DNA from: JAATGA01 sp047605605
Lineage (GTDB): Bacteria; Pseudomonadota; Alphaproteobacteria; Rhodobacterales; Rhodobacteraceae
Length of the DNA stretch: 22,860 bases
Reading direction: 5' to 3'
NCBI GenBank assembly: GCA_047605605.1
Contig: JASGFG010000064.1
Span: forward strand, 1 to 22,860
The notes under the pieces were generated by a model that saw nothing but the letters and a program-made list of their open reading frames with translations, was not told the DNA's origin and ran no database searches. Numbering within the stretch: position 1 is the first letter of the stretch; each line of letters opens with the position of its first letter. Below are positions 7,507 through 14,197 of this stretch, piece by piece. A program made the translations under genes and the position numbers.

Positions 7507-7734
7507 TTATTTCACGGCATAGGGCAGCAGGGCCAGGAAGCGGGCGCGTTTGATGGCCGTGGCCAGTTCACGCTGCTTCTTGGCCGAAACGGCCGTAATG
7601 CGGGACGGGACGATCTTGCCGCGCTCAGAGATGTAACGCTGCAGCAGACGGGTGTCCTTGTAGTCGATCGCGGGTGCGTTGTCGCCCGAGAACGGGCAAA
7701 CCTTGCGGCGACGGAAGAAGGGTTTGTTGGCCAT
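7507..7734 (-). CDS. rpsR: 30S ribosomal protein S18
   Basis: This 75-residue basic protein contains FRRRKVCPFSGDNAPAIDYKD and the S18 core LLQRYISERGKIVPSRIT, followed by KKQRELATAIKRARFLALLPY. The length matches the bacterial family. S18 pairs with S6 on the platform of the small subunit. It lies 18 bases after rpsF and 13 bases before rplI in one operon. It has a single cysteine and no zinc-binding set. Confidence 0.97.
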   Translation of the reverse strand: MANKPFFRRRKVCPFSGDNAPAIDYKDTRLLQRYISERGKIVPSRITAVSAKKQRELATAIKRARFLALLPYAVK

Positions 7735-7752
7735 TCTGATGTCTCCCCTAAA

Positions 7753-8214
7753 TCAACGACGGAAGCCGCCGCGGTCACCACCGCGGTCGCCACGATCACC
7801 ACGGTCGCCGCCAAAGCTGGGACGCTCGCGACGCTCACCACCGCCGAAACCACCCTCGGGGCGGTCGCCACGGTCGCCACGCTCACGCTCGTCGCGCTTC
7901 TGCATCTGGATCGACGGGCCTTCGGCGTGCTTGTCGACCTTGATGGTCAGAACGCGCATCACGTCGTCATGCAGGCGCATCAGGCGTTCCATTTCCTGAA
8001 CAGCCGCCGCCGGGGCGTCGGTCTTCAGGTAGGCATAGTGGCCCTTGCGGTTCTTGTTGATCTTGTAGGCCATCGTCTTGACGCCCCAGTATTCGTTTTC
8101 AACGACTTTGCCGCCGTTGTCCGCGATCACCGTGGAGAAATGTTCGACAAGGCCCTCGGCCTGCGCGCTGGACAGATCCTGGCGCGAGATAAAGACATGC
8201 TCGTAAAGCGGCAT
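7753..8214 (-). CDS. rpsF: 30S ribosomal protein S6 with a Gly-Arg-Asp-rich tail
   Basis: This 153-residue protein begins MPLYEHVFISRQDLS. The S6 ferredoxin-like core extends to about residue 108 and includes GVKTMAYKINKNRKGHYAYL. From there a low-complexity tail of about 45 residues is built of Arg, Gly, Asp and Glu repeats, ending GGDRGGFRR. E. coli S6 carries a glutamate tail instead; a Gly/Arg/Asp tail is seen in several alphaproteobacteria. It is the first gene of the operon, behind a structured leader (8244-8309) and a sigma-70-like promoter (8317-8344). Confidence 0.96.
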   Translation of the reverse strand: MPLYEHVFISRQDLSSAQAEGLVEHFSTVIADNGGKVVENEYWGVKTMAYKINKNRKGHYAYLKTDAPAAAVQEMERLMRLHDDVMRVLTIKVDKHAEGPSIQMQKRDERERGDRGDRPEGGFGGGERRERPSFGGDRGDRGDRGGDRGGFRR

Positions 8215-8243
8215 GTATGCTCCGATGTCGGGCGGGCTTCACA

Positions 8244-8309
8244 GGACGGGTCTGCCTTTCCGCGCCCCGTCCACGAGAGGCTGCGCCGGTTCGTGTTATT
8301 GCGGAAAGG
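8244..8309 (-). promoter_or_regulatory. Structured rpsF leader, candidate S6:S18 autoregulatory element
   Basis: The mRNA leader upstream of rpsF can form a 9-bp outer stem CCTTTCCGC/GCGGAAAGG (8301-8309 with 8255-8263) around an inner stem CACGA/TCGTG (8291-8295 with 8272-8276). The inner loop contains an ACCGG sequence. A GGACGGG segment inside the outer stem (8266-8272) is perfectly complementary to CCCGTCC outside it (8244-8250). It could therefore form a pseudoknot or a competing fold. rpsF leaders in many bacteria bind the S6:S18 complex through a CCG-containing loop or bulge; equivalence here is inference. Confidence 0.45.
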
Positions 8310-8316
8310 TGGGCGG

Positions 8317-8344
8317 CTTATACACGGATAGGCCCGCGTTGCAA
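8317..8344 (-). promoter_or_regulatory. Promoter of the rpsF-rpsR-rplI operon
   Basis: On the minus strand TTGCAA (8344-8339) is followed after 16 bases by TATAAG (8322-8317), a good housekeeping sigma-factor match. Transcription would start near 8310, exactly where the structured leader begins. Confidence 0.6.
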
Positions 8345-8361
8345 GCGTTGCGGCCAGGAAA

Positions 8362-8382
8362 AGGGGGGCTGTCTGCCCCCCT
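8362..8382 (-). terminator. Intrinsic terminator of the NAD(P)HX repair gene
   Basis: On the minus strand a perfect 8-bp stem AGGGGGGC/GCCCCCCT with a 5-base loop is followed by a short T run (8361-8359). It lies 60 bases after the nnrDE stop and just before the rpsF promoter. Confidence 0.65.
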
Positions 8383-8403
8383 CTTGGCCTGCGGCCAATT
8401 CAC

Positions 8404-8430
8404 CCCCCGAGGATATTTGCATCCAGAAAG
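8404..8430 (+). repeat. Dispersed Rhodobacterales-type intergenic motif, copy 1
   Basis: The segment has the form CCCCCGAGG-A-TATTTG-CATCCAGAAAG. A related sequence in the opposite orientation occurs at 10001-10027 (reverse complement CCCCGGGG-TATTTG-GGCCAAGATGAAG). I recall this motif as frequent in gene ends and gaps of Rhodobacteraceae chromosomes. Copy number in this genome cannot be seen here. Confidence 0.45.
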
Positions 8431-8441
8431 AGGGGCAAGGG

Positions 8442-10196
8442 TCACAGGCCGAGGGCGCGGAACACCTTGGGCAGTTCGTCGGGAAGATCCTCGGCGATCA
8501 GGCCGGGGCCGAAGGACAGGGCGCATTCGGTGTGGAGCCAAGCGGCGAGTTCGACAGCCTTGTAAGGCTCATGCACCAGCTGCCCTGCGATCAGCCCGGT
8601 GATGAAGCCAGCCAGCACGTCGCCCGCGCCAGCAGTGGCAAGCTGGGGGGCCGCACGATCATAAAGCGCCGTATGAATGGAGGCCGCGCCATCGGGCCGC
8701 GCGATCACCGTGGCCGCGCCTTTGAGCAGCACCGTCGCACTGGAGCGCCGGGCGGCGGCGCGTACCACGTCTACCTTCGACACCGCGCGCTTTGCCCAGC
8801 CGGAAAGATCGGGGAACAGCCGGGCAAACTCTCCCTCATGCGGGGTCATGACGACGACGCTTTCCTCAAAGGGATCATCGGAGGCGGGCGCATGGGCGCG
8901 GCACAGGGCAAACAACGCCTCGGGGTCATCGCGAAAGGCGGTCAGGGCGTCGGCGTCCAGCACGGTGCGCCGACGCCCTGCCAGAGCGATCGGCACCAGA
9001 TCGCGCGCCCTTTCCAGCCCCAGCCCCGGGCCAAGGCAGATCGCGCCGATCCGCTGGTCCTCCAGCAGCTTGGCGAGCGCAGGCGCATCCGCCACGGCCC
9101 GCAGCATGACCGCATCCAGCCGGGCCGCGTTTTCAGTCAGTGCTTCGGGCGGGCAGGCCACCGTCACCAGCCCCGCCCCCGCGCGGAGCGCACCGCGAGC
9201 GGCCAGTCGGGCGGCCCCGCCCTGCCCCGGTCCGCCCGCAAGGATCAGCGCATGGCCGCGGTCGAACTTGTGGCGCGCATGGTCGTAGCTGGTGACGCTG
9301 CGGACCCACATCCGTGCGCCGTTGCCGCCTTTGCGGATTTCGGGCGCGACCAGCCGGACCCGGCCCGGATCGGTAATCGAGGCCGCCAGCAGACCGGGAT
9401 CGTTCATCCATCGGCCAAGACCTATGTCGGCAATCCTGACCCTGCGCGAGATGTCGGACAGGTAATGCCCCTGTTTCGGGGCGTGGAAGGTCACGGTCAG
9501 GTCGGGCAGCAGCAGGCGCTGCGACATATCATCGTTCCAGCGGCGGAATGCCGCGAGGTCGTGATGATCCTCGAAGGGCGGCAGAACAAAATTACCGGTA
9601 TCGCAATCCATACCGGAAGGACAGTCCACCGCGACGATGCGCAGCGGTTGCCGTGCGCCACTTCCCTTGCGGTTTTTCACGGCGTGGAAAGCCACGCAGA
9701 CCTCGACAGGCACAGGCCGCGTGACGCCTATCCCGAACAGTGCGTCGATGAGAAGATGCGGGCGCAGGCCCTCCGCCGCCGCCTCGGGGCCAAGCGGCAC
9801 GACCCCGCCCATTCCGCACCACCGTTCATAATTCACCCGCGCATCGGGCGGCAGCTTTTCGGCGTCGCCATAAAGGAACACCTCCACCTCCCACCCGCGC
9901 TCTTTCAACAGCCGCGCCACGACGAACCCGTCGCCGCCATTGTTGCCCGGCCCGCACAACACCACAGCCCGAAGCGCATGGGGCCGCCGCGCCCCTGCCC
10001 CTTCATCTTGGCCCAAATACCCCGGGGTCCGGGGCAGCGCCCCGGCGGTATCCGCCAGCTCCGGCCATTCGGCGAAGATCGCCTCGACCACGCCCTTTCC
10101 CGCCCGCTCCATCAGCTCCAGTCCGGTCACGGCACCAGACTCGATTGCCGCCTGCTCGATGGCGCGCATTTGGGCAGAAGTCAGAAGTTCGGTCAT
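8442..10196 (-). CDS. nnr: Bifunctional NAD(P)H-hydrate epimerase / ADP-dependent NAD(P)H-hydrate dehydratase
   Basis: This 584-residue cytoplasmic enzyme repairs hydrated NAD(P)H. The N-terminal epimerase (YjeF_N) domain has MRAIEQAAIESGAVTGLELMERAG, the CGPGNNGGDGF loop (81-91) and VAVDCPSGMDCDTG. The C-terminal ribokinase-like dehydratase has LILAGGPGQGGAARLAARGA, CLGPGLGLERA, VVVMTPHEGEFARL, VLLKGAATVIA and the catalytic TAGAGDVLAGFITGLIA. ATG 10196 is chosen as the conserved start (MTELLTSAQMRAIE); a GTG at 10217 would add seven residues. Odd feature: about 25 extra residues (50-74) lie just before CGPGNNGGDG, coinciding with a repeat-like DNA element (10001-10045). It is divergent from glnB and ends at an intrinsic terminator. 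Confidence 0.93.
   Translation of the reverse strand: MTELLTSAQMRAIEQAAIESGAVTGLELMERAGKGVVEAIFAEWPELADTAGALPRTPGYLGQDEGAGARRPHALRAVVLCGPGNNGGDGFVVARLLKERGWEVEVFLYGDAEKLPPDARVNYERWCGMGGVVPLGPEAAAEGLRPHLLIDALFGIGVTRPVPVEVCVAFHAVKNRKGSGARQPLRIVAVDCPSGMDCDTGNFVLPPFEDHHDLAAFRRWNDDMSQRLLLPDLTVTFHAPKQGHYLSDISRRVRIADIGLGRWMNDPGLLAASITDPGRVRLVAPEIRKGGNGARMWVRSVTSYDHARHKFDRGHALILAGGPGQGGAARLAARGALRAGAGLVTVACPPEALTENAARLDAVMLRAVADAPALAKLLEDQRIGAICLGPGLGLERARDLVPIALAGRRRTVLDADALTAFRDDPEALFALCRAHAPASDDPFEESVVVMTPHEGEFARLFPDLSGWAKRAVSKVDVVRAAARRSSATVLLKGAATVIARPDGAASIHTALYDRAAPQLATAGAGDVLAGFITGLIAGQLVHEPYKAVELAAWLHTECALSFGPGLIAEDLPDELPKVFRALGL
10001..10045 (-). repeat. Repeat-like element inserted in frame inside the nnrDE coding sequence, copy 2
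   Basis: The segment contains the same motif as 8404-8430 in opposite orientation (10001-10027), directly joined to a perfect hairpin CCGGGGC-AGC-GCCCCGG (10029-10045). It encodes about residues 51-65 of the protein, where I expect the epimerase domain of other family members to have only a short link before CGPGNNGGDG. Translation yields the low-complexity stretch TPGYLGQDEGAG. Confidence 0.5.
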
Positions 10197-10242
10197 TTTG
10201 ACGCCCGTTTCGTTCACACAAAGCCCAAATGAAAGACCATGT

Positions 10243-10257
10243 GATTAAATTTTAATC
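10243..10257. promoter_or_regulatory. 15-bp AT-rich palindrome between nnrDE and glnB
   Basis: GATTAAA-T-TTTAATC is a perfect 7+1+7 inverted repeat in an otherwise GC-rich region, 47 bases upstream of the nnrDE start and 113 upstream of glnB. It is placed like an operator or an AT-rich promoter element. I cannot assign a regulator. It is not the CtrA geometry, because the TTAA halves are only 3 bases apart. Confidence 0.4.
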
Positions 10258-10331
10258 TCCTCACCGGATTCCCCCCGGCTTTCCGGTTCGGGAAAACCCT
10301 AGCCGATTGTTCCCCCGCAACAGAAGTGGTC

Positions 10332-10354
10332 GAAACACTGTCGAGCAATGTTTC
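10332..10354. promoter_or_regulatory. Inverted repeat immediately upstream of the glnB ribosome-binding site
   Basis: GAAACA-N11-TGTTTC forms a 23-bp dyad ending two bases before the GGGGGAG ribosome-binding site of glnB (10356-10362). It could be a protein-binding dyad or an mRNA hairpin that affects ribosome access. No clear sigma-54 (-24/-12) sequence was found in the gap. Confidence 0.3.
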
Positions 10355-10369
10355 CGGGGGAGTCGGCCC

Positions 10370-10708
10370 ATGAAGAAGATTGAAGCGATCATCAAACCCT
10401 TCAAGCTCGACGAGGTGAAGGAGGCGCTTCAAGAGGCCGGGATCCAGGGCCTTTCGGTGACCGAGGTCAAGGGCTTCGGCCGGCAGAAGGGCCATACGGA
10501 ACTGTATCGCGGCGCCGAATATGTGGTGGACTTCCTGCCCAAGGTGAAGATCGAGGTCGTCCTGTCCGACGACATGGTCGACATCGCGGTCGAGGCCATC
10601 GTGAACGCCGCCCGCACCGACAAGATCGGCGACGGCAAGATCTTCATCTCGCCCGTCGAACAGGCCATTCGCATCCGCACCGGCGAAACCGGCGACGACG
10701 CGATCTGA
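10370..10708 (+). CDS. glnB: Nitrogen regulatory protein P-II
   Basis: This 112-residue PII signal protein begins MKKIEAIIKPFKLDEVKEAL. The T-loop GHTELYRGAEYVVDFLPK carries the uridylylation site Tyr51, and the B-loop TDKIGDGKIFI binds ATP and 2-oxoglutarate. The length is exactly that of GlnB. It senses nitrogen status and controls glutamine synthetase adenylylation and the NtrB/NtrC system. The ATG at 10370 follows GGGGGAG and gives the conserved MKKIEAI start; longer upstream readings are not conserved. It forms an operon with glnA 65 bases downstream. Preference for GlnB over the paralogue GlnK rests on glnA linkage. Confidence 0.96.
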   Translation: MKKIEAIIKPFKLDEVKEALQEAGIQGLSVTEVKGFGRQKGHTELYRGAEYVVDFLPKVKIEVVLSDDMVDIAVEAIVNAARTDKIGDGKIFISPVEQAIRIRTGETGDDAI

Positions 10709-10719
10709 AATCCGGGCGC

Positions 10720-10738
10720 CGGGGTTGGAGAGACCCCG
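10720..10738 (+). other. Hairpin in the glnB-glnA intercistronic gap
   Basis: CGGGGT/ACCCCG (10720-10725 with 10733-10738, 7-base loop) lies 12 bases after the glnB stop. With no T-tract it is more likely a partial attenuator or mRNA-stability hairpin than a full terminator. It could help set the glnB:glnA ratio. Confidence 0.3.
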
Positions 10739-10773
10739 CCCGCGACAAGAACAACCAGCAAAAGGACCAAGGG

Positions 10774-12183
10774 ATGAGCAAGGTCAAGGACGCTCTCAAG
10801 CTGATGAAGGACGAGGAGGTCGAATATGTCGACATCCGCTTCACCGATCCGAAGGGCAAGCTGCAACATGTGACCCTGGTGGCCGATCTGGTCGACGAAG
10901 ACTTCTTCGAGGAAGGCTTCATGTTCGACGGCTCGTCCATCGCCGGGTGGAAGTCGATCGACCAGTCCGACATGAAGCTGATCCCGGATGCGGGCTCGGT
11001 CTACATCGACCCGTTCTATGCCGAAAAGACCATGTGCGTGCATTGCAACGTGGTCGAGCCCGACACCGGCGAGGCCTATAGCCGCGACCCGCGCGGCACC
11101 GCCGTCAAGGCCGAGGCCTATCTGAAATCCTCGGGCGTGGGCGATGCTTTCTATTGCGGCCCCGAAGCGGAATTCTTCATCTTCGACGACGTGCGTTATT
11201 CGGTGACGCCGCAGAAGGTGTCGTTCCAGATCGACGCCGAGGCGGCGGCCTGGAATACCGACACCGAGATCGAGGGCGGCAACCTGGCGCATCGCGCGGC
11301 CCACAAGGGCGGCTATTTCCCGGTGAACCCCGTGGACGAAGCGCAGGACCTGCGCGGCGAGATGCTGTCGACGATGAAGCGCATGGGCATCAAGGTCGAC
11401 AAGCACCACCACGAGGTTGCGACCTGCCAGCACGAACTGGGCATGATCTTCGGTTCGCTGACCGAACAGGCCGACAACATCCAGAAATACAAATACGTGA
11501 TCCACAACGTGGCCCACGCCTACGGCAAGACCGTGACCTTCATGCCGAAGCCCATGAAGGGCGACAACGGCTCGGGGATGCACGTCAACATGTCGATCTG
11601 GAAAGAGGGCAAGCCGCTCTTCGCCGGCGACAAATATGCCGACCTCAGCCAGGAGGCGCTGTATTTCATCGGCGGCATCCTGAAGCACGCCAAGGCGCTG
11701 AACGCGCTGACCAACCCGTCGACCAACAGCTACAAGCGGCTGATCCCCGGCTTCGAGGCGCCGGTTCTGCGCGCCTATTCGGCCCGCAACCGGTCGGGCT
11801 GCGTCCGTATTCCGTGGACTGAATCGCCCAAGGCGAAACGGGTCGAGGCCCGCTTCCCCGATCCGTCGGCGAACCCCTATCTGGCCTTTGCCGCGCTGCT
11901 GATGGCCGGCATCGACGGGATCAAGAACAAGATCGACCCCGGCCCGGCTTCGGACAAGGATCTGTATGATCTGCCGCCGGAAGAACTGGCCGAAATCCCG
12001 ACCGTCTGCGGCAGCCTGCGCGAGGCGCTGGAAGAGCTGGAGAAGGACATGGACTTCCTGCTGGCGGGCGATGTGTTCACCCGCGACCAGCTGGAAGGCT
12101 ATATCGCGCTGAAATGGGAAGAGGTCTATGCCTACGAGCATACGCCCCACCCGATCGAATACGCGATGTATTACTCCTGCTGA
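10774..12183 (+). CDS. glnA: Glutamine synthetase type I
   Basis: This 469-residue enzyme, the same length as the E. coli one, makes glutamine from glutamate, ammonia and ATP. Visible signatures are FMFDGSSIAGWKSI near residue 50, the metal-site segments GPEAEFFIFD and KVDKHHHEVATCQHELG, the ATP-site region KPMKGDNGSGMHVN, and RNRSGCVRIPW. The loop DKDLYDLPPEE places the adenylylation Tyr at codon 398 (397 without Met), so it is the adenylylatable GSI-beta type. It forms dodecamers in the cytoplasm. It is co-transcribed with glnB and ends at a strong terminator. Confidence 0.98.
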   Translation: MSKVKDALKLMKDEEVEYVDIRFTDPKGKLQHVTLVADLVDEDFFEEGFMFDGSSIAGWKSIDQSDMKLIPDAGSVYIDPFYAEKTMCVHCNVVEPDTGEAYSRDPRGTAVKAEAYLKSSGVGDAFYCGPEAEFFIFDDVRYSVTPQKVSFQIDAEAAAWNTDTEIEGGNLAHRAAHKGGYFPVNPVDEAQDLRGEMLSTMKRMGIKVDKHHHEVATCQHELGMIFGSLTEQADNIQKYKYVIHNVAHAYGKTVTFMPKPMKGDNGSGMHVNMSIWKEGKPLFAGDKYADLSQEALYFIGGILKHAKALNALTNPSTNSYKRLIPGFEAPVLRAYSARNRSGCVRIPWTESPKAKRVEARFPDPSANPYLAFAALLMAGIDGIKNKIDPGPASDKDLYDLPPEELAEIPTVCGSLREALEELEKDMDFLLAGDVFTRDQLEGYIALKWEEVYAYEHTPHPIEYAMYYSC

Positions 12184-12205
12184 TTCAGCCTCGAATCGAA
12201 CCGAA

Positions 12206-12236
12206 GGGCCGCCCCCATGGGCGGCCCTTTGCATTT
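12206..12236 (+). terminator. Intrinsic terminator of glnBA
   Basis: A perfect 9-bp stem GGGCCGCCC/GGGCGGCCC (12206-12214 with 12219-12227, loop CCAT) is followed by TTTGCATTT, starting 23 bases after the glnA stop. Confidence 0.8.
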
Positions 12237-12354
12237 CGGGCGAAAATGTGACGGTCGGGTGGGAAATAACCCCGTATTTTACACGAACTGTTCCAGATAT
12301 GGGCACAATCCTCGTGCATCTTGTGGTTGTGACCTTGGCAGAGGGGACAAAACC

Positions 12355-13272
12355 ATGCGTGCGAATCGATCGAGCACTATTGCTCAGCTTCTTTACAGCA
12401 ACCCGCCCGCGCCGAATTTCGCGCGGCTGGTCGCCGGGATGGAAAAGGCGCTTTCCTCCTTTCGGGCGACGGACCGGCGGCTGGACTGGGACCAGGATGA
12501 TGTGGCGATCTTCGACATCGACCATTGCCGCATCGCGCTTGCCCTGACCGAAAATCCCGGCGACGGACATGCGGCCTGCCTGACCATCTCGGCCGGGCCG
12601 TCGCCCTTCCTGCCCGGCCCGGATGCGGCGCCCTTTGTGGCCCAGCACCTGTGCAGCGCCTTGGTCGAACAGATCGGCGGCGATCTCCCCGCCGATGCGA
12701 TCCTGTGGTCCGAGGTCGGCGGCATTGTCACCGCCGAGGCCCTGGACGAGTTGATGCAGCAGTTGCCGAGCCGGACCGATATCGAAATCCTGACCCCTCC
12801 GCAGCGGCGCGCACGACCTGTCGAGCCGCCCGCCGCGCCCGAACCGGCCCCTGAGCCGTTCATGTTGCGCGATCCGGTTGCGCTGCCGAAGGCCGCCGTG
12901 GCCGCGGCGCCCTTGCCGCATCCCCGCCATCCCCGCCGGCTACATCCGGCCGCCGCGGATCTGCCGGAACCGCTTCCCACGGGCGAGATCATCGAGCTTC
13001 AGCCGCGAGACCCCGACCTGATCCGCATCCGCGCGGCCCTTTACCCGCCCGAGGAAGAGGCGAGCCCTCCGCGCCAGTCGATCCAGATGCGGCTGGCGGT
13101 TCATTCGATGAACGCGACGCTGCTGGTGGTGCTTTTGCCGCTGGGTGCGGCGATGACCACCTATACGCTGCTGCGCGGCGCCGACATGCGCATCACCGGC
13201 CGGGCGATGGCGCTTGCAGGCTTTGGCCTGACGGTCGCCAAGCTGCATATGGTGCAGGCGCTGATCGGCTGA
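12355..13272 (+). CDS. Conserved-looking hypothetical protein with C-terminal membrane anchor
   Basis: This 305-residue product from ATG 12355 has GAGGGG about eight bases upstream. A folded N-terminal domain (about 1-147) contains DDVAIFDIDHCRIALALTE. A Pro/Ala-rich linker follows (about 150-240). Near the end a transmembrane helix (about 254-274) and a second hydrophobic stretch (283-301) suggest a cytoplasmic domain tethered to the inner membrane. I do not recognise the N-terminal domain. It has no signal peptide. It is downstream of glnA but separated by a terminator, so nitrogen control is not implied. Its stop is only six bases from the convergent DUF3445 gene, so their transcripts must overlap. 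Confidence 0.75.
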   Translation: MRANRSSTIAQLLYSNPPAPNFARLVAGMEKALSSFRATDRRLDWDQDDVAIFDIDHCRIALALTENPGDGHAACLTISAGPSPFLPGPDAAPFVAQHLCSALVEQIGGDLPADAILWSEVGGIVTAEALDELMQQLPSRTDIEILTPPQRRARPVEPPAAPEPAPEPFMLRDPVALPKAAVAAAPLPHPRHPRRLHPAAADLPEPLPTGEIIELQPRDPDLIRIRAALYPPEEEASPPRQSIQMRLAVHSMNATLLVVLLPLGAAMTTYTLLRGADMRITGRAMALAGFGLTVAKLHMVQALIG

Positions 13273-13278
13273 TCGGCC

Positions 13279-14073
13279 TCAGGCGGCGCGGTGGATCGGG
13301 TTTTCCCGCAGCCCCGCCGCCTGTTCCGGCGTCAGATCCTCGATCCGAACAAGATAGGTGTGGATCGAGAACACGATGGCCCGCGTGTCCGGCAGGCGCA
13401 GCAGGCATTGCCGTTCCGACCGGATCCAGGGCATCGCGCCTTCGTCCATGTCCTTGCCATGATCCTCGGCCAGCGGGTTGAACAGCGGCGCGCGGGAATG
13501 GTGGGCATTGGCGCGCCAGATCGCGCGGCCGGGCTGCAACCCGTCCAGCAGGCGTTGCACCCGGCGGCCGATGTCGGCGTCATATTTCGCCACCGGCTGA
13601 TGAATGCGCATCATCGGACGCCCCAGCTTTTCCGCCAGCGTCCATCCGGCGGGAAAGCACAGGATCGCGGCGGACAGCAGGTGCTCACCCTGCCCGTCCT
13701 CCTCCATGATGCAGAAATCGTTCTGGAACAGGCGCCCCAGCGTCACCAGCGGCTGCGCGGCGTCCAGCAAGACCGTGACGCCATCCGGGCGCGTCACGCA
13801 GTCGCCGTCGCGTGAAAACCCCAGGCGCGGCAGTTCCTCGGCCATGACCTTGGCGTAAAGCTCGTCCGCCGCCGCCCGGCCCTGCGGCGTCACCCCATGG
13901 ACCAGCGGCAGGCGTTCCGCGATCAGCCGGTCGCGCAGCGCCATCTGCCCGGCATAAGCATCGTCCACCCGCAGCCAGTCGGCGGGGTCCATCGGCTGCG
14001 TCCCCGGCATCCGCCGCGTGTGCGGCAGCATCCAGGGCGCAAACGGCAGCGAGCTTTGCAGGACGGGTTCCAT
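13279..14073 (-). CDS. DUF3445 / heme-dependent oxidative N-demethylase-like protein
   Basis: This 264-residue product shows the DUF3445 pattern: NDFCIMEED, HLLSAAILCFPAGWTLAEKLGRP, MRIHQPVAKYDADIGRRV, RAIWRANAHHSRAPLFNP, and RSERQCLLRLPDTRAIVFSIHTY. A characterised member of this family is a heme-dependent oxidative N-demethylase acting on dimethylamine, with a PAS-like heme domain. Substrate and cofactor here are inference. ATG 14073 is chosen because the protein then begins MEPVLQSSLPFAPWM as homologues do; ATG 14124 would add 17 residues of unlike composition and also has only a weak RBS. It is divergent from dddP with 124 bases between starts. The converging neighbour ends six bases away. 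Confidence 0.8.
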   Translation of the reverse strand: MEPVLQSSLPFAPWMLPHTRRMPGTQPMDPADWLRVDDAYAGQMALRDRLIAERLPLVHGVTPQGRAAADELYAKVMAEELPRLGFSRDGDCVTRPDGVTVLLDAAQPLVTLGRLFQNDFCIMEEDGQGEHLLSAAILCFPAGWTLAEKLGRPMMRIHQPVAKYDADIGRRVQRLLDGLQPGRAIWRANAHHSRAPLFNPLAEDHGKDMDEGAMPWIRSERQCLLRLPDTRAIVFSIHTYLVRIEDLTPEQAAGLRENPIHRAA

Positions 14074-14197
14074 CCCCTGCGGCTTATCCCCGGTGCAATC
14101 GGCGCGAAAGCCCCGATCCGTCATCCGATGTCGCTTTCCGGCAGGCGGGCGGGTTTTGCCCTGCCATCCTACCCCCATCCCCCGAAGGAGGCAGCAC

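Noticed and set aside
10258..10369. Sigma-54 promoter or NtrC sites upstream of glnB
   Set aside because: Expected for a nitrogen gene, but I found no GG-N10-GC element with acceptable flanks and no convincing NtrC dyad.
10429..12930. 833-codon minus-strand open frame opposite glnB-glnA
   Set aside because: It is antisense to strongly conserved glnB and glnA, has a His/Arg-rich shadow composition and crosses a terminator.
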